Source: Polyangia bacterium (GTDB lineage: Bacteria; Myxococcota_A; Polyangia; Nannocystales; Nannocystaceae). From it: 64,000 nucleotides of DNA. Of this stretch, positions 37,982 to 45,672 are shown in pieces. The notes beneath the pieces were generated by a model. It worked only from the letters and a program-made list of their open reading frames with translations. It did no database searches and was not told the origin of the DNA. Every line of letters begins with the position of its first letter. Position 1 is the stretch's first letter. Location of the stretch: NCBI GenBank assembly GCA_030430565.1, contig JAUIKS010000031.1, forward strand, positions 1 to 64,000. Reading direction: 5' to 3'. Position numbers and translations under genes: made by a program.

Positions 37982-38914
37982 TCAAACATAGAGCTCTTCG
38001 ACGTACTTGAGGCCCCCGTCAGGGAGCAGGCACAGGATGTTGACCGCTTCCTTCGCCCGACCGGCGTACTCCGCGGCCATCGCCAGCACGCCGCCGGAGG
38101 ATCCGCCGAGCAAGAGCCCGTCCGTGCGCGCGACGTGGCGGAGGGTCGAGAAGGCGAGCGCATCCGAGCACTTCATCTCGTGGTCGATGACCCCGGGATC
38201 GTAGTTCGCCGGGGTGAAGCTCAGGCCCACGCCGTTCTGCTTGGTCGGCTTGTACTCGCCTCCGAAGATCACCGAGCCGACGGGCTCGACCGCGATCGTG
38301 ACGAGCGCCGGGAGGCGCTCTTTGAGGTATCGAGCGGTCCCGCACATATGCCCCCCCGTCCCGATACAGCCGACGAGAACATCGAGGTGCTCTCCGACCG
38401 CCTCGTAGATCTCGGGGCCGGTCGAGACGTAGTGAGCCTCGGCCGTGGCCGGGTCATCGTACTGATCCAGATACACGCACCCCTCGCGGCTCCCCAGCTC
38501 CTTCGCCCGCGCGATGCGAGGACGCTGGAGGTTCCCGGTGGCGTCGGGGGTGTCGACGTACTCGAACTCCGCCCCCATCGCGCGGAGGATCGCCATGTTG
38601 ACGGTCGGCATCTTCGAGTCGACGACGCAGGTGAGCTTGTACCCCAGCATCGTGCAGATCGCCGCCAGCGAGTGACCCAGGTTCCCCGAGGTCGAGGCGA
38701 TGACCCGCCCGCCAGGGCGGAGGCTGCCGTTCTTCTCCGCGGCGCGGATCAGGTAGATCGCCGTGCGATCCTTGACGCTGTAGAACGGGTTCATGCTCTC
38801 CAGCTTGCCGTAGATGACTCCTTTGCCGCCGTGATCAAGCCCGTTGATCCGGACGATCGGCGTGTTCCCGATCGCCTGGGTGATGTCCGATAGCGCAGTG
38901 GGTAGTGCAGCCAT
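37982..38914 (-). CDS. Cysteine synthase / SbnA-like PLP enzyme
   Basis: A 310-residue fold-type II PLP enzyme of the CysK/CBS group. Start at 38914 has AGGAG about 9 bases upstream. PLP Lys is in FYSVKDR, the substrate loop is TSGNLGHSLA, the phosphate cup is CIGTGGHMCGT and the late motif is GGSSGGVLAM. Changes from the housekeeping enzyme (TSGNTG to TSGNLG, GTGGTITG to GTGGHMCG) fit a specialised beta-replacement enzyme, such as those making 2,3-diaminopropionate, O-ureidoserine or related building blocks. It lies between the ATP-grasp and threonine-synthase-like genes on one strand. Substrate unknown. Confidence 0.85.
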   Translation of the reverse strand: MAALPTALSDITQAIGNTPIVRINGLDHGGKGVIYGKLESMNPFYSVKDRTAIYLIRAAEKNGSLRPGGRVIASTSGNLGHSLAAICTMLGYKLTCVVDSKMPTVNMAILRAMGAEFEYVDTPDATGNLQRPRIARAKELGSREGCVYLDQYDDPATAEAHYVSTGPEIYEAVGEHLDVLVGCIGTGGHMCGTARYLKERLPALVTIAVEPVGSVIFGGEYKPTKQNGVGLSFTPANYDPGVIDHEMKCSDALAFSTLRHVARTDGLLLGGSSGGVLAMAAEYAGRAKEAVNILCLLPDGGLKYVEELYV

Positions 38915-38970
38915 TCTCTCTCTCCTTCTACAAACGCGCCGTGCTGTTATGAGGAGCGGCTCGACCTCGT

Positions 38971-39030
38971 CAGTCGAGATCAGTCGAGATCAGTCGAGAT
39001 CAATTCAGGTCAATTCAGATCAATCGAGAT
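38971..39030. repeat. Six 10-bp tandem repeats spanning the ATP-grasp stop codon
   Basis: Three perfect CAGTCGAGAT units (38971-39000) continue as CAATTCAGGT, CAATTCAGAT and CAATCGAGAT. The array covers the last codons and stop of the ATP-grasp gene and the leader before the CysK-like gene. The 10-bp unit is one DNA turn and not a multiple of three. Confidence 0.85.
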
Positions 39031-40221
39031 CGCAGCGAGGGCGCCCCTCGCGAATTCCAACGCCTCGAGCTCATCGCGCCCGCGCGTCATCACATGACCG
39101 AGCCGGTCGAGGTCGGTCTCCAAGGGCCGGACGGGGGCTCCGACGCGAGGCAATTGAAACTCGACCGTGTTCGGCATCCGCTCCAGCTCCTCCACGCCGC
39201 GTACGCCGGCGACCTCGCCCGCGACGTCCTCGTGGAGGTAGAGGAGCGCCGCGGCGCCGCTGGTCCCTGCTCGCCGCGGGAGCTCGGGCAGCGGCAGGCC
39301 CGTGGACAGCCGCATGATGTAGTCGACGGCGTCGAAGCCGCAGGCGTGGCGGATCAGCTCGGTGATCAGCGCGCCCCCCAGCCGGGGATTGATCTCGATC
39401 AGCGCGGGTCCCCGCGCGCCGAGCCGGAATTCGACATGCGCGGCCCCGAAGCGGAGGCCCACGGCGTCCATCCATTGGAGCAGGCGGTCACGCACCTGCT
39501 GATCGGTCTGCTCGTCGAGCTGCGCGGGGAAGACGTGCCCGAGGCAGACCGCGAAGGGAGGCGCGGAGATCAGCTTGCGCGTGATCCCCAAGATCCTCCA
39601 GCCGCCCTCGGCGTAGATCAGCTCCGCGCTGAATTCCGGCCCCTCGATGTACTCCTCGACGATCATCCGGGGGCTCAGCGCGAAGCCCCGCGTGGTGATC
39701 CCTCGACACCTCTCCTTCGCGACGGCGGCGTCGAACTCGACCTGGTTGGAGCAGATCGTGACGCCGAGGCTGCCGGTGTCGTCCACCGGCTTCAGGACGC
39801 ACGGGTACCCGATCGGAGAGTCCTCCGGCAGCGCGCTCCTCGACAGGACGCGGTACTCGGGCTGACCGCGCCCCGACCCGATCGCCGCTCGAGCCAGGTC
39901 TTTCGATCGGCACCGCTCGATCGCGTCGCGATCCGGGTGAGGGACCCTGACGCGCGCGGCCAGGTCGATGGTCGCGAGCATCGGATAGTCGAGGAAGGTG
40001 AGCACGCCGCGGGTGCTCTGGGGGCGGATCTTGGAGAACATCGCCTCGGGATCGAGGGTGTCCACCCGCTCCAGTCGATCCACCGCAGAGAGGACCTCCG
40101 CGCCGTAGTACTCCGGCTGGCAGGTTAGAAAAATCGAGCGGAGCCCGAGCCTCGAGCAATGCCCAAGCGCCCGTACACCATGACCTGTCGAGTTTGTCTC
40201 AACGAAGACGACGTCATCCAC
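39010..40221 (-). CDS. ATP-grasp ligase
   Basis: A 403-residue ATP-grasp enzyme, the class that activates a carboxylate as acyl phosphate and joins it to an amine. Signatures: YPCVLKPVDDTGSLGV (ATP lysine and glycine loop), IVEEYIEGPEFSAELIY, and the metal-binding ALIEINPRLGGALITELI. The N-terminal part (VFVETNSTGHGVRALGHC) is the pre-ATP-grasp Rossmann-like domain seen in amino-acid ligases of natural-product pathways such as dapdiamide- and bacilysin-type enzymes. It is the first gene of a three-gene unit with two PLP enzymes, so it may ligate the amino acid they make. A divergent AraC regulator is next door. The last codons lie in a 10-bp repeat array. Confidence 0.87.
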   Translation of the reverse strand: MDDVVFVETNSTGHGVRALGHCSRLGLRSIFLTCQPEYYGAEVLSAVDRLERVDTLDPEAMFSKIRPQSTRGVLTFLDYPMLATIDLAARVRVPHPDRDAIERCRSKDLARAAIGSGRGQPEYRVLSRSALPEDSPIGYPCVLKPVDDTGSLGVTICSNQVEFDAAVAKERCRGITTRGFALSPRMIVEEYIEGPEFSAELIYAEGGWRILGITRKLISAPPFAVCLGHVFPAQLDEQTDQQVRDRLLQWMDAVGLRFGAAHVEFRLGARGPALIEINPRLGGALITELIRHACGFDAVDYIMRLSTGLPLPELPRRAGTSGAAALLYLHEDVAGEVAGVRGVEELERMPNTVEFQLPRVGAPVRPLETDLDRLGHVMTRGRDELEALEFARGALAAISIDLN

Positions 40222-40456
40222 TTCTCAGGCTCCTCGATCGGGAACTCGGGGCGGCGCGAGCCGGTGTACTGCTTGACGCCTACTGCCACCCCTCACCTGG
40301 TGACTTCTCGGGGATGGTAGGGAGGCGACGCTGCCGCTGAAAGAGCGCGCCGCTGAATGGAACGAAATGCTTAACTGGATTCGCTCGATAGCGCGCCTCC
40401 GCGCCGCAATTTTGTGTCTCTATCTTTCGTGCTAATGGAGGGAGGAGGCGTTCAGC

Positions 40457-41527
40457 GTGCCGTCGACTTCAGCTCATCGGGGACGAGTGGAGAGCGGGGC
40501 GACATCGAGCGAGGCGACGGGGCCGACGACTCCGCTGCTCTGGCTGCCGAGCGTTATTCTCGAGAGCGGAGAGGACCCGGCGCTCGTGTGTCGCTCGGTG
40601 GGGCTGGACTTCTCGTTCCGCAGAGATCCGCTCAAGCCGTTCCCCTTCACCGACTACGCGGAGGTGATCGCTGGGCTCGAGCGCAGGCTCGCTAGGGTCG
40701 GCGTCGGCGTGGACGTGGCGCACCGGCTCCGCGTCACGGATCTGCCGAGGGTCTTCCCGCTCGTGACGCTCTCCGAGACGGTCGGGGAGTATCTGCATCG
40801 ACTCTGCCGAGCGATGACGACGAAGATCACCCCCGGGGCCGAGACCAGGATGAGGACCTATGGTGATCGTTGTCTGCTGTACATGGAGACACCCCGGTCC
40901 AACCCGAGGATGCGCACCGCCTTCGCGGAGTACCTCGTCGTCATCCTCCGGTGCATCGCCCGGGGCGCGCTCGGCCCGGCCTGGAACCCCGAGCGGCTGC
41001 TGTTCCACCACCAGGGTCGGAGACCGACCGCGCACCTGCGACGCTGCGCTCCGAAGGCCGCGCTCGTCTTCTCCTCCCGCTACGACGGGCTCGAGTTCCC
41101 GGCCACGCTGCTCGATGAGTCGATCCCTCCCCCGGAGCTCGATCTCGAGCGCTTGCGCCGAGCGCTGTACCTGGAGCTCGTCCGAGGCCGAGGGAGCATC
41201 GAGCGGACGGCCCGATCGCTAGGCTTGTCCAAGCGGAGCCTCCAGCGGAGGCTCTCTGAGCAGGGGCTGACCTATCGGCGACTCTTGCTCGATCTCAGGA
41301 TGGAGCTCGCCAGCCGGCTCCTGAGCTCCTCGAGGGGCTCGATCGGCTCGATCTCCCAGCACCTGAGCTATGGCTATCACTCGGACTTCACGCGCGCCTT
41401 CAGGGCCCGTCACGGCGTGACGCCGATCGAGTATCGGCGCGCGGCGCAGGTCGGCCGGCGCCGCGCGGATCAGCGTGAGCGCGATCTCGCGCTCGGGCGA
41501 CGCGCGGGCTCGTTCGCGCCCGGCTGA
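40457..41527 (+). CDS. AraC-family transcriptional regulator
   Basis: A 356-residue regulator from GTG at 40457 with GGAGG about 10 bases upstream. The N-terminal two-thirds resembles the arabinose-binding-like domain of the OruR/ArgR branch (LVCRSVGLDFSFRRDPLKPFPF, ALYLELVRG region at the join). The C-terminal double helix-turn-helix (about 255-330) is standard AraC: IERTARSLGLSKRSLQRRLSE, then ISQHLSYGYHSDFTRAFRARHGVTPIEYR (shown here in parts). It is divergent from the ATP-grasp/PLP operon with 235 bases between, and is the likely regulator of that operon. The gap is less GC-rich than its surroundings. Confidence 0.9.
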   Translation: MPSTSAHRGRVESGATSSEATGPTTPLLWLPSVILESGEDPALVCRSVGLDFSFRRDPLKPFPFTDYAEVIAGLERRLARVGVGVDVAHRLRVTDLPRVFPLVTLSETVGEYLHRLCRAMTTKITPGAETRMRTYGDRCLLYMETPRSNPRMRTAFAEYLVVILRCIARGALGPAWNPERLLFHHQGRRPTAHLRRCAPKAALVFSSRYDGLEFPATLLDESIPPPELDLERLRRALYLELVRGRGSIERTARSLGLSKRSLQRRLSEQGLTYRRLLLDLRMELASRLLSSSRGSIGSISQHLSYGYHSDFTRAFRARHGVTPIEYRRAAQVGRRRADQRERDLALGRRAGSFAPG

Positions 41528-41675
41528 ACCGTCGTGCACGCACCGGCGCGCGGCCACGCGCGGGCGAGCGCAAACACGCGCAAGAGCTCGCGGCTCGAGG
41601 CGAGCGCTACCATGGTCAGCGATGGAGCGAGCGCGACGCGTCCTGTGCCTGACAGCCCCAAGCTCAAGGGTCCAC

Positions 41676-42689
41676 ATGAGCCCGCGCGCGGGCCTTCTTT
41701 TCGGGCTGCTCGCCGCGGCACCCCTCGCCTGTGACGCCCGGCTCCCCGCGCCGGGCTCCGAGCGCGCCGGACACGACGACGCGTCCCCCGTCGCGACGTC
41801 CCCCGCGCAGCCGGATGACAACGCGCCCGCGACGACGAGCGCGCCGACTGCATCACCGCCCGCGCCCTCCCCCGCGGAGCCGCTCGCCGCGGACGCGCCA
41901 GAACCAACGGCCACCTCCCCAAACGCGCCGCTCATCGGTCGCTGGCAGGGACGCGCGGTCTGCCTCGAGCTCTACCCGACCGGCGAGTTCGAGCTCAGCC
42001 TGCTCGGCAAGGGCCCCAAGATCGTGCTGACCGGGACCGCGCGGCAGCAGCCCGCGGACGAGGGCGGCGCCGTCGAGCTGGTCATGCGAACCACGCGGAT
42101 CGTCCGTCACCGCTGGGTCGGCCCGTGCCGAAAGACGGTGGTCCGCGCGGCGGAACTCGATGAACAAGATGTCCTCGGGGTCATCTTCAAAAAGGCCGCG
42201 TCGCCCGCCGCCGCCGTGAGCCTGCGCGCGACCCCGCGCGGCGACGCGCTCGAGCTCTGCGGGGAGCGCTGCGGGACGCTCGCGCGCGCCGAGCCGCGGC
42301 TCGCCGGGCGCTGGCGGGACCCGAGGGCGCTGCACAACGCCGAGCCGGCGGGCGGCTGGCGCGTCGGCGACGTCGTGGACCTCAAGCTCGCGCCCGGGTA
42401 CTCCTCCAGCCTCTGGATCGGCCTCAGCGAGACCGCGCACTTCACCGCCTACGGCGAGCTCGAGGCGCGACACCTCGGCGACGGGCGCTTCGCGCTCGTG
42501 TTCACCCCGAGCATGCTCTCTGATGTCCCCGAAGACATGGACAAGGCGACGCTCGAGCTGCTCGGCGGCCCGCTCGCGCAGGGCGAGACCAGGCGGCTCA
42601 CCGCGCGGCGACAGGCGGGCTGGAAGATCGAGCTGTGCGGCGCGCCCGGGCGCTGCGTGACCCTGCCCAGCTTCGACGCCATCCTGTGA
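41676..42689 (+). CDS. Lipoprotein of unknown function
   Basis: A 337-residue predicted lipoprotein. Start at 41676 gives a signal peptide MSPRAGLLFGLLAAAPLAC with the lipobox Cys at 19. A disordered Pro/Ala/Thr/Ser linker (about 25-85) leads to a beta-rich domain with Cys in RAVCLELYP, VGPCRKT, ELCGERCGTLA and ELCGAPGRC. No known family recognised. The last 92 bases overlap the 3-prime end of the MFS transporter gene on the other strand. Confidence 0.68.
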   Translation: MSPRAGLLFGLLAAAPLACDARLPAPGSERAGHDDASPVATSPAQPDDNAPATTSAPTASPPAPSPAEPLAADAPEPTATSPNAPLIGRWQGRAVCLELYPTGEFELSLLGKGPKIVLTGTARQQPADEGGAVELVMRTTRIVRHRWVGPCRKTVVRAAELDEQDVLGVIFKKAASPAAAVSLRATPRGDALELCGERCGTLARAEPRLAGRWRDPRALHNAEPAGGWRVGDVVDLKLAPGYSSSLWIGLSETAHFTAYGELEARHLGDGRFALVFTPSMLSDVPEDMDKATLELLGGPLAQGETRRLTARRQAGWKIELCGAPGRCVTLPSFDAIL

Positions 42690-43965
42690 AGGGCCCCCGC
42701 GGCGACGCCCCGTCGGCGAGCGCGACGCGTCGCGCGAGCGCCCACCACAGCAGCGCGCCCCCGACGATCCACGGCGCCGCCGCGAGCGCGTGGGGGAGGC
42801 CGTACTCGACGAGCAGCGCCGCGCCGAGCACCGAGACGCTCTGCGCCAGCACGAAGCCGAGATGATCGAGGGCGCCCAGGCGCCCGAGCAGGTGATCGGG
42901 CCCGAGGCGCTGCAGCGCCTCGCTCGAGAGCACCCAATTACCGCCGGCGCCGACCCCCCAGAGCACCGCCAGGCCGAGCAGCGCGGGGCCGGGGGGGAGC
43001 GCGACGAACAGCAGCGCGGCCGCGAGACCCGCTGACACGAGCGAATTCCAGACGCGATCACGACCGCGACCGCGCCCGATCAGGCGCGTCGCGATCAGCG
43101 GCCCCAGACCCGCGCCCACACCCCGCGCCGCGTGCAGCAGCCCGAGCGCCAGGCCTGCGCCCCAGGCCGCGTTTTTTTGAAAGACCACATCCTCCGCGAC
43201 CAGGTTGAGGACCAGCCACGCGGCCCCGGCCGCGAGCGCGAAGGGTGTCTTCGCCGCGACCGCGCGCAGCAGCCGGGGTCGCGGGCCAAGTCGCCGCAGC
43301 GCGACCCCGAGCGCACGCAGCAGGCCCAGGCTCGAGCGCCGATCCCCAGCCCGCGCCGCCTCCTCCCGGGGCCGCGCTCGCATCGCGGGCAAGCCGATCA
43401 GCAGCGCGAAGGCGAGGACGAACGAGCCAGCGTCGATCACCAGCGCCGTGACGGGCCCGAGCAGCGCGAGCGCCCCGCCGGCCGCCATCCCGAAGGCGAA
43501 CACCACGCTCCACGTCACCGACTCGACCGTGCCCGCGAGCAAGAGCTCCTCGCGCGCGACGAGCCGCGGCAGCGCGGCCCGCTCGGCGGGGGTAAAGAAC
43601 GCCGTCACGGCCGAGCGCGCGAGCAGCAAGAGCTGCACGAGCCAGAGCCCGCCCAGCGTCGCCGCGACCGCCATCCCCAGGGTCAACGCGGCCGAGGCCG
43701 CCGTGGTCGCCAGGAGCACGAGCCGACGGTCGAGGCGATCCGCGACCGGGCCGGCGACGGGCGCGAGCGCGGCGACCGGGAGGTTGTGGGCCAAGAACAC
43801 CAGCGCCAGGTTGAGCGCCGCGCCGTCCTGGCCGTGCTCGGGGTGGAGCGCGAGCACGCTGACCGCGACCCAGCCGATCCAGTCCCCGAGCTGCGAGACC
43901 AGGTTCCCGAGCCACAGCCGGCGATAACGCGGACGTCCGCGCAAGAGTCGAATCACGTCTCGCAT
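42598..43965 (-). CDS. Major facilitator superfamily transporter
   Basis: A 455-residue, 12-segment MFS permease, of the drug-export-like group that includes enterobactin exporter EntS. The N-terminus (RRLWLGNLVSQLGDWIG) and the loop between segments 2 and 3 (GPVADRLDRRLVLL), an A-motif variant, are characteristic. The C-terminal tail after RGPFTGW is Arg/Ser-rich and antisense to the end of the lipoprotein gene; the true functional end may be the last membrane segment. Substrate unknown. It lies two genes away from the ATP-grasp/PLP cassette and could export its product, but they are not co-transcribed. Confidence 0.88.
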   Translation of the reverse strand: MRDVIRLLRGRPRYRRLWLGNLVSQLGDWIGWVAVSVLALHPEHGQDGAALNLALVFLAHNLPVAALAPVAGPVADRLDRRLVLLATTAASAALTLGMAVAATLGGLWLVQLLLLARSAVTAFFTPAERAALPRLVAREELLLAGTVESVTWSVVFAFGMAAGGALALLGPVTALVIDAGSFVLAFALLIGLPAMRARPREEAARAGDRRSSLGLLRALGVALRRLGPRPRLLRAVAAKTPFALAAGAAWLVLNLVAEDVVFQKNAAWGAGLALGLLHAARGVGAGLGPLIATRLIGRGRGRDRVWNSLVSAGLAAALLFVALPPGPALLGLAVLWGVGAGGNWVLSSEALQRLGPDHLLGRLGALDHLGFVLAQSVSVLGAALLVEYGLPHALAAAPWIVGGALLWWALARRVALADGASPRGPFTGWRRSWAGSRSARARRTARSSSPPVAAR

Positions 43966-44114
43966 CGTCTGCTCCAGCTCGGCCTCTTCTTCAAGGCGTA
44001 TGGGCAGGCTAGTTCGCTATGTCGACAAATCAACACCAGTGATATTGAATGAACAAAGCGTTTTTATGCTGACACGAGGCGCGCGCGATCGCGCGCTTTG
44101 TGTACAGTCAAGGT

Positions 44115-45569
44115 ATGCCCCCGACCGCCCGCGCCCGCGCCGTCCGCAAGAAGCAATCGAGCAAGAAGACCGCCACGAAGACCGCCGCCACGAAGACCGC
44201 CGCCACGAAGACCGCCGCCACGAAGACCGCCGCCACGAAGACCGCCGCCACGAAGACCGCCGCCACGAAGACCGCCGCCAAGAAGAAGGCGAGCCGACGA
44301 GCCCGCGCCACGCCGACCACGAGCGCCGCGCTCACCGTCTCGCTCGAGCGAGCCCGCGCGCTATGGTGCGCCAAGCAGGGCCTCGGTCGCCCCGCGCCGG
44401 GCGACGGGCGAGGGCACGCCGCGCTGCTCGAGGCGACCGGCTGCCTGCGCACGCTCGGCGGCGTCGACGTCTACCTGGCGCTGCGCGCTCGCAACCCCTC
44501 GGCCACGCGCGCGTCGATCGACGCGGCGGCCGCGGCCGGCGAGCTCCGCGTCACGCCGGCGGTCCGCGGGTGCATCTACGTCGCGCCCGCCCGTCACGCC
44601 CCCGACTTCATGGCGCTCGCCGCCGCGCTGCAGCGCCCGCGCACCGAGCGAGACCTCGACCGCGTCGGCGCGAGCTGGGCCGAGGTCCACGACCTCGCCA
44701 AGCTCGCCCGCGCGGCGCTGCGCCGCGGCGGCCCGCTCACGACCGCGGCGCTGCGGGCCGCGCTGCCCGAGGGATCGGTCCGCAGCCTCGGCGCGGTCGG
44801 CAAGCGCGTGGGCCTGTCCTCGCTGCTGCCCGTGGCCCTGCGCGAGCTCGAGTTCACCGGGCAGCTCGAGCGCACCCTCGAGGGCGGCCGCCTCGACACC
44901 GAGCGCTACCTGTGGCGCGTGACCGGCAAGCGCGCGACCAGCCGCAGCGCCTCGCTCTCGCAGCCCCTGGCCGCGATCGTGCACCACTGCCTCGAGTGGT
45001 TCGCGCCGATCACCGTCAAGCAGCTCGCGTCGTGGATCGGCGTGCCGCAGCGCGACATCAAGGCCGCGCTCGCGGGGATGTCCGCGATCCCGGTGACGAT
45101 CGAGGACCACGCGCGCGAGGCCTGGCTGCTCGAGCGCGAGCGCGACGCGCTGGCGGAGGCGAGCCCCGACCCGCGCCCGCGTGAGTTCGTGTTCCTGCCC
45201 TTCGCCGACACGATGCTGTCGGTCCACGACGGACCGGCCGTGCACGTCGACCCCGCGCACCACGGCGTGCGCGTCAAGACCTGGGGCGGGCGCGGCAAGG
45301 AGGAGGCGCTGGGGAGCTGCAACCACCTCGGGCACCGACCGCTGCTGCTCGGCGATCGCATGGTCGGGCTGTGGGAGTACGACCCCCGCGCGGGTGAGGT
45401 CGTCACGCGGCTGTTCGCCGGCGCGCCGCCCCGCGGGACCAAGCGCGCGCTGCAGGAGGGCGGCGCCCACGTCGCCGCGTTCATCCACGACGAGCTCGAG
45501 CACGCCTGCAGCTTCAGCCTCGACACCGAGGCGCGCGTCCAGGCGCGAGCCGACGCGCTCCGTGGCTGA
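44115..45569 (+). CDS. Winged-helix (HTH_42/YcaQ-like) protein with histone-H1-like N-terminal repeats
   Basis: A 484-residue protein from ATG at 44115 (GTG at 44100 is the alternative). Residues about 15-65 are a Lys/Ala/Thr tail of KTAAT units, like the C-terminal tails of histone H1 or bacterial HctB/AlgP-type DNA-binding proteins. The remainder matches the HTH_42 winged-helix family (ALWCAKQGLGRP, VDVYLALRARNP, RGCIYVAPARHAPDFM, PLLLGDRMVGLWEYDPR), which includes the AlkZ/YcaQ DNA glycosylases that excise crosslinked or alkylated bases. The catalytic Gln-x-Gln/Asp motif is not clearly present (LGGVDVY in that place), so DNA binding is safer than glycosylase activity. A second, unrelated alkylation glycosylase (Tag) is 5 kb away. 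Confidence 0.82.
   Translation: MPPTARARAVRKKQSSKKTATKTAATKTAATKTAATKTAATKTAATKTAATKTAAKKKASRRARATPTTSAALTVSLERARALWCAKQGLGRPAPGDGRGHAALLEATGCLRTLGGVDVYLALRARNPSATRASIDAAAAAGELRVTPAVRGCIYVAPARHAPDFMALAAALQRPRTERDLDRVGASWAEVHDLAKLARAALRRGGPLTTAALRAALPEGSVRSLGAVGKRVGLSSLLPVALRELEFTGQLERTLEGGRLDTERYLWRVTGKRATSRSASLSQPLAAIVHHCLEWFAPITVKQLASWIGVPQRDIKAALAGMSAIPVTIEDHAREAWLLERERDALAEASPDPRPREFVFLPFADTMLSVHDGPAVHVDPAHHGVRVKTWGGRGKEEALGSCNHLGHRPLLLGDRMVGLWEYDPRAGEVVTRLFAGAPPRGTKRALQEGGAHVAAFIHDELEHACSFSLDTEARVQARADALRG
44169..44285 (+). repeat. 15-bp tandem repeats encoding KTAAT
   Basis: Six identical copies of ACCGCCGCCACGAAG (44181-44270), flanked by a 12-bp variant (44169-44180) and a variant ending AAGAAG (44271-44285). 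Perfect identity between copies implies recent expansion or ongoing slippage; the unit keeps the frame. Confidence 0.92.
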
Positions 45570-45672
45570 CGCGCGAAACCGCGAGCGCCGGCGGGTCACC
45601 GGACGAGCGCGGCGCGTCGCCCCGTGCACATACACCGTTCGGGTTTGACGACCTACGCGCCGCCGTGGTCTC

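Noticed and set aside
38971-39030. CRISPR array
   Set aside because: Units are 10 bp and contiguous, without spacers, and no cas genes are present.
44169-44285. CRISPR or intergenic repeat
   Set aside because: Repeats are contiguous 15-bp codon repeats within an open reading frame.
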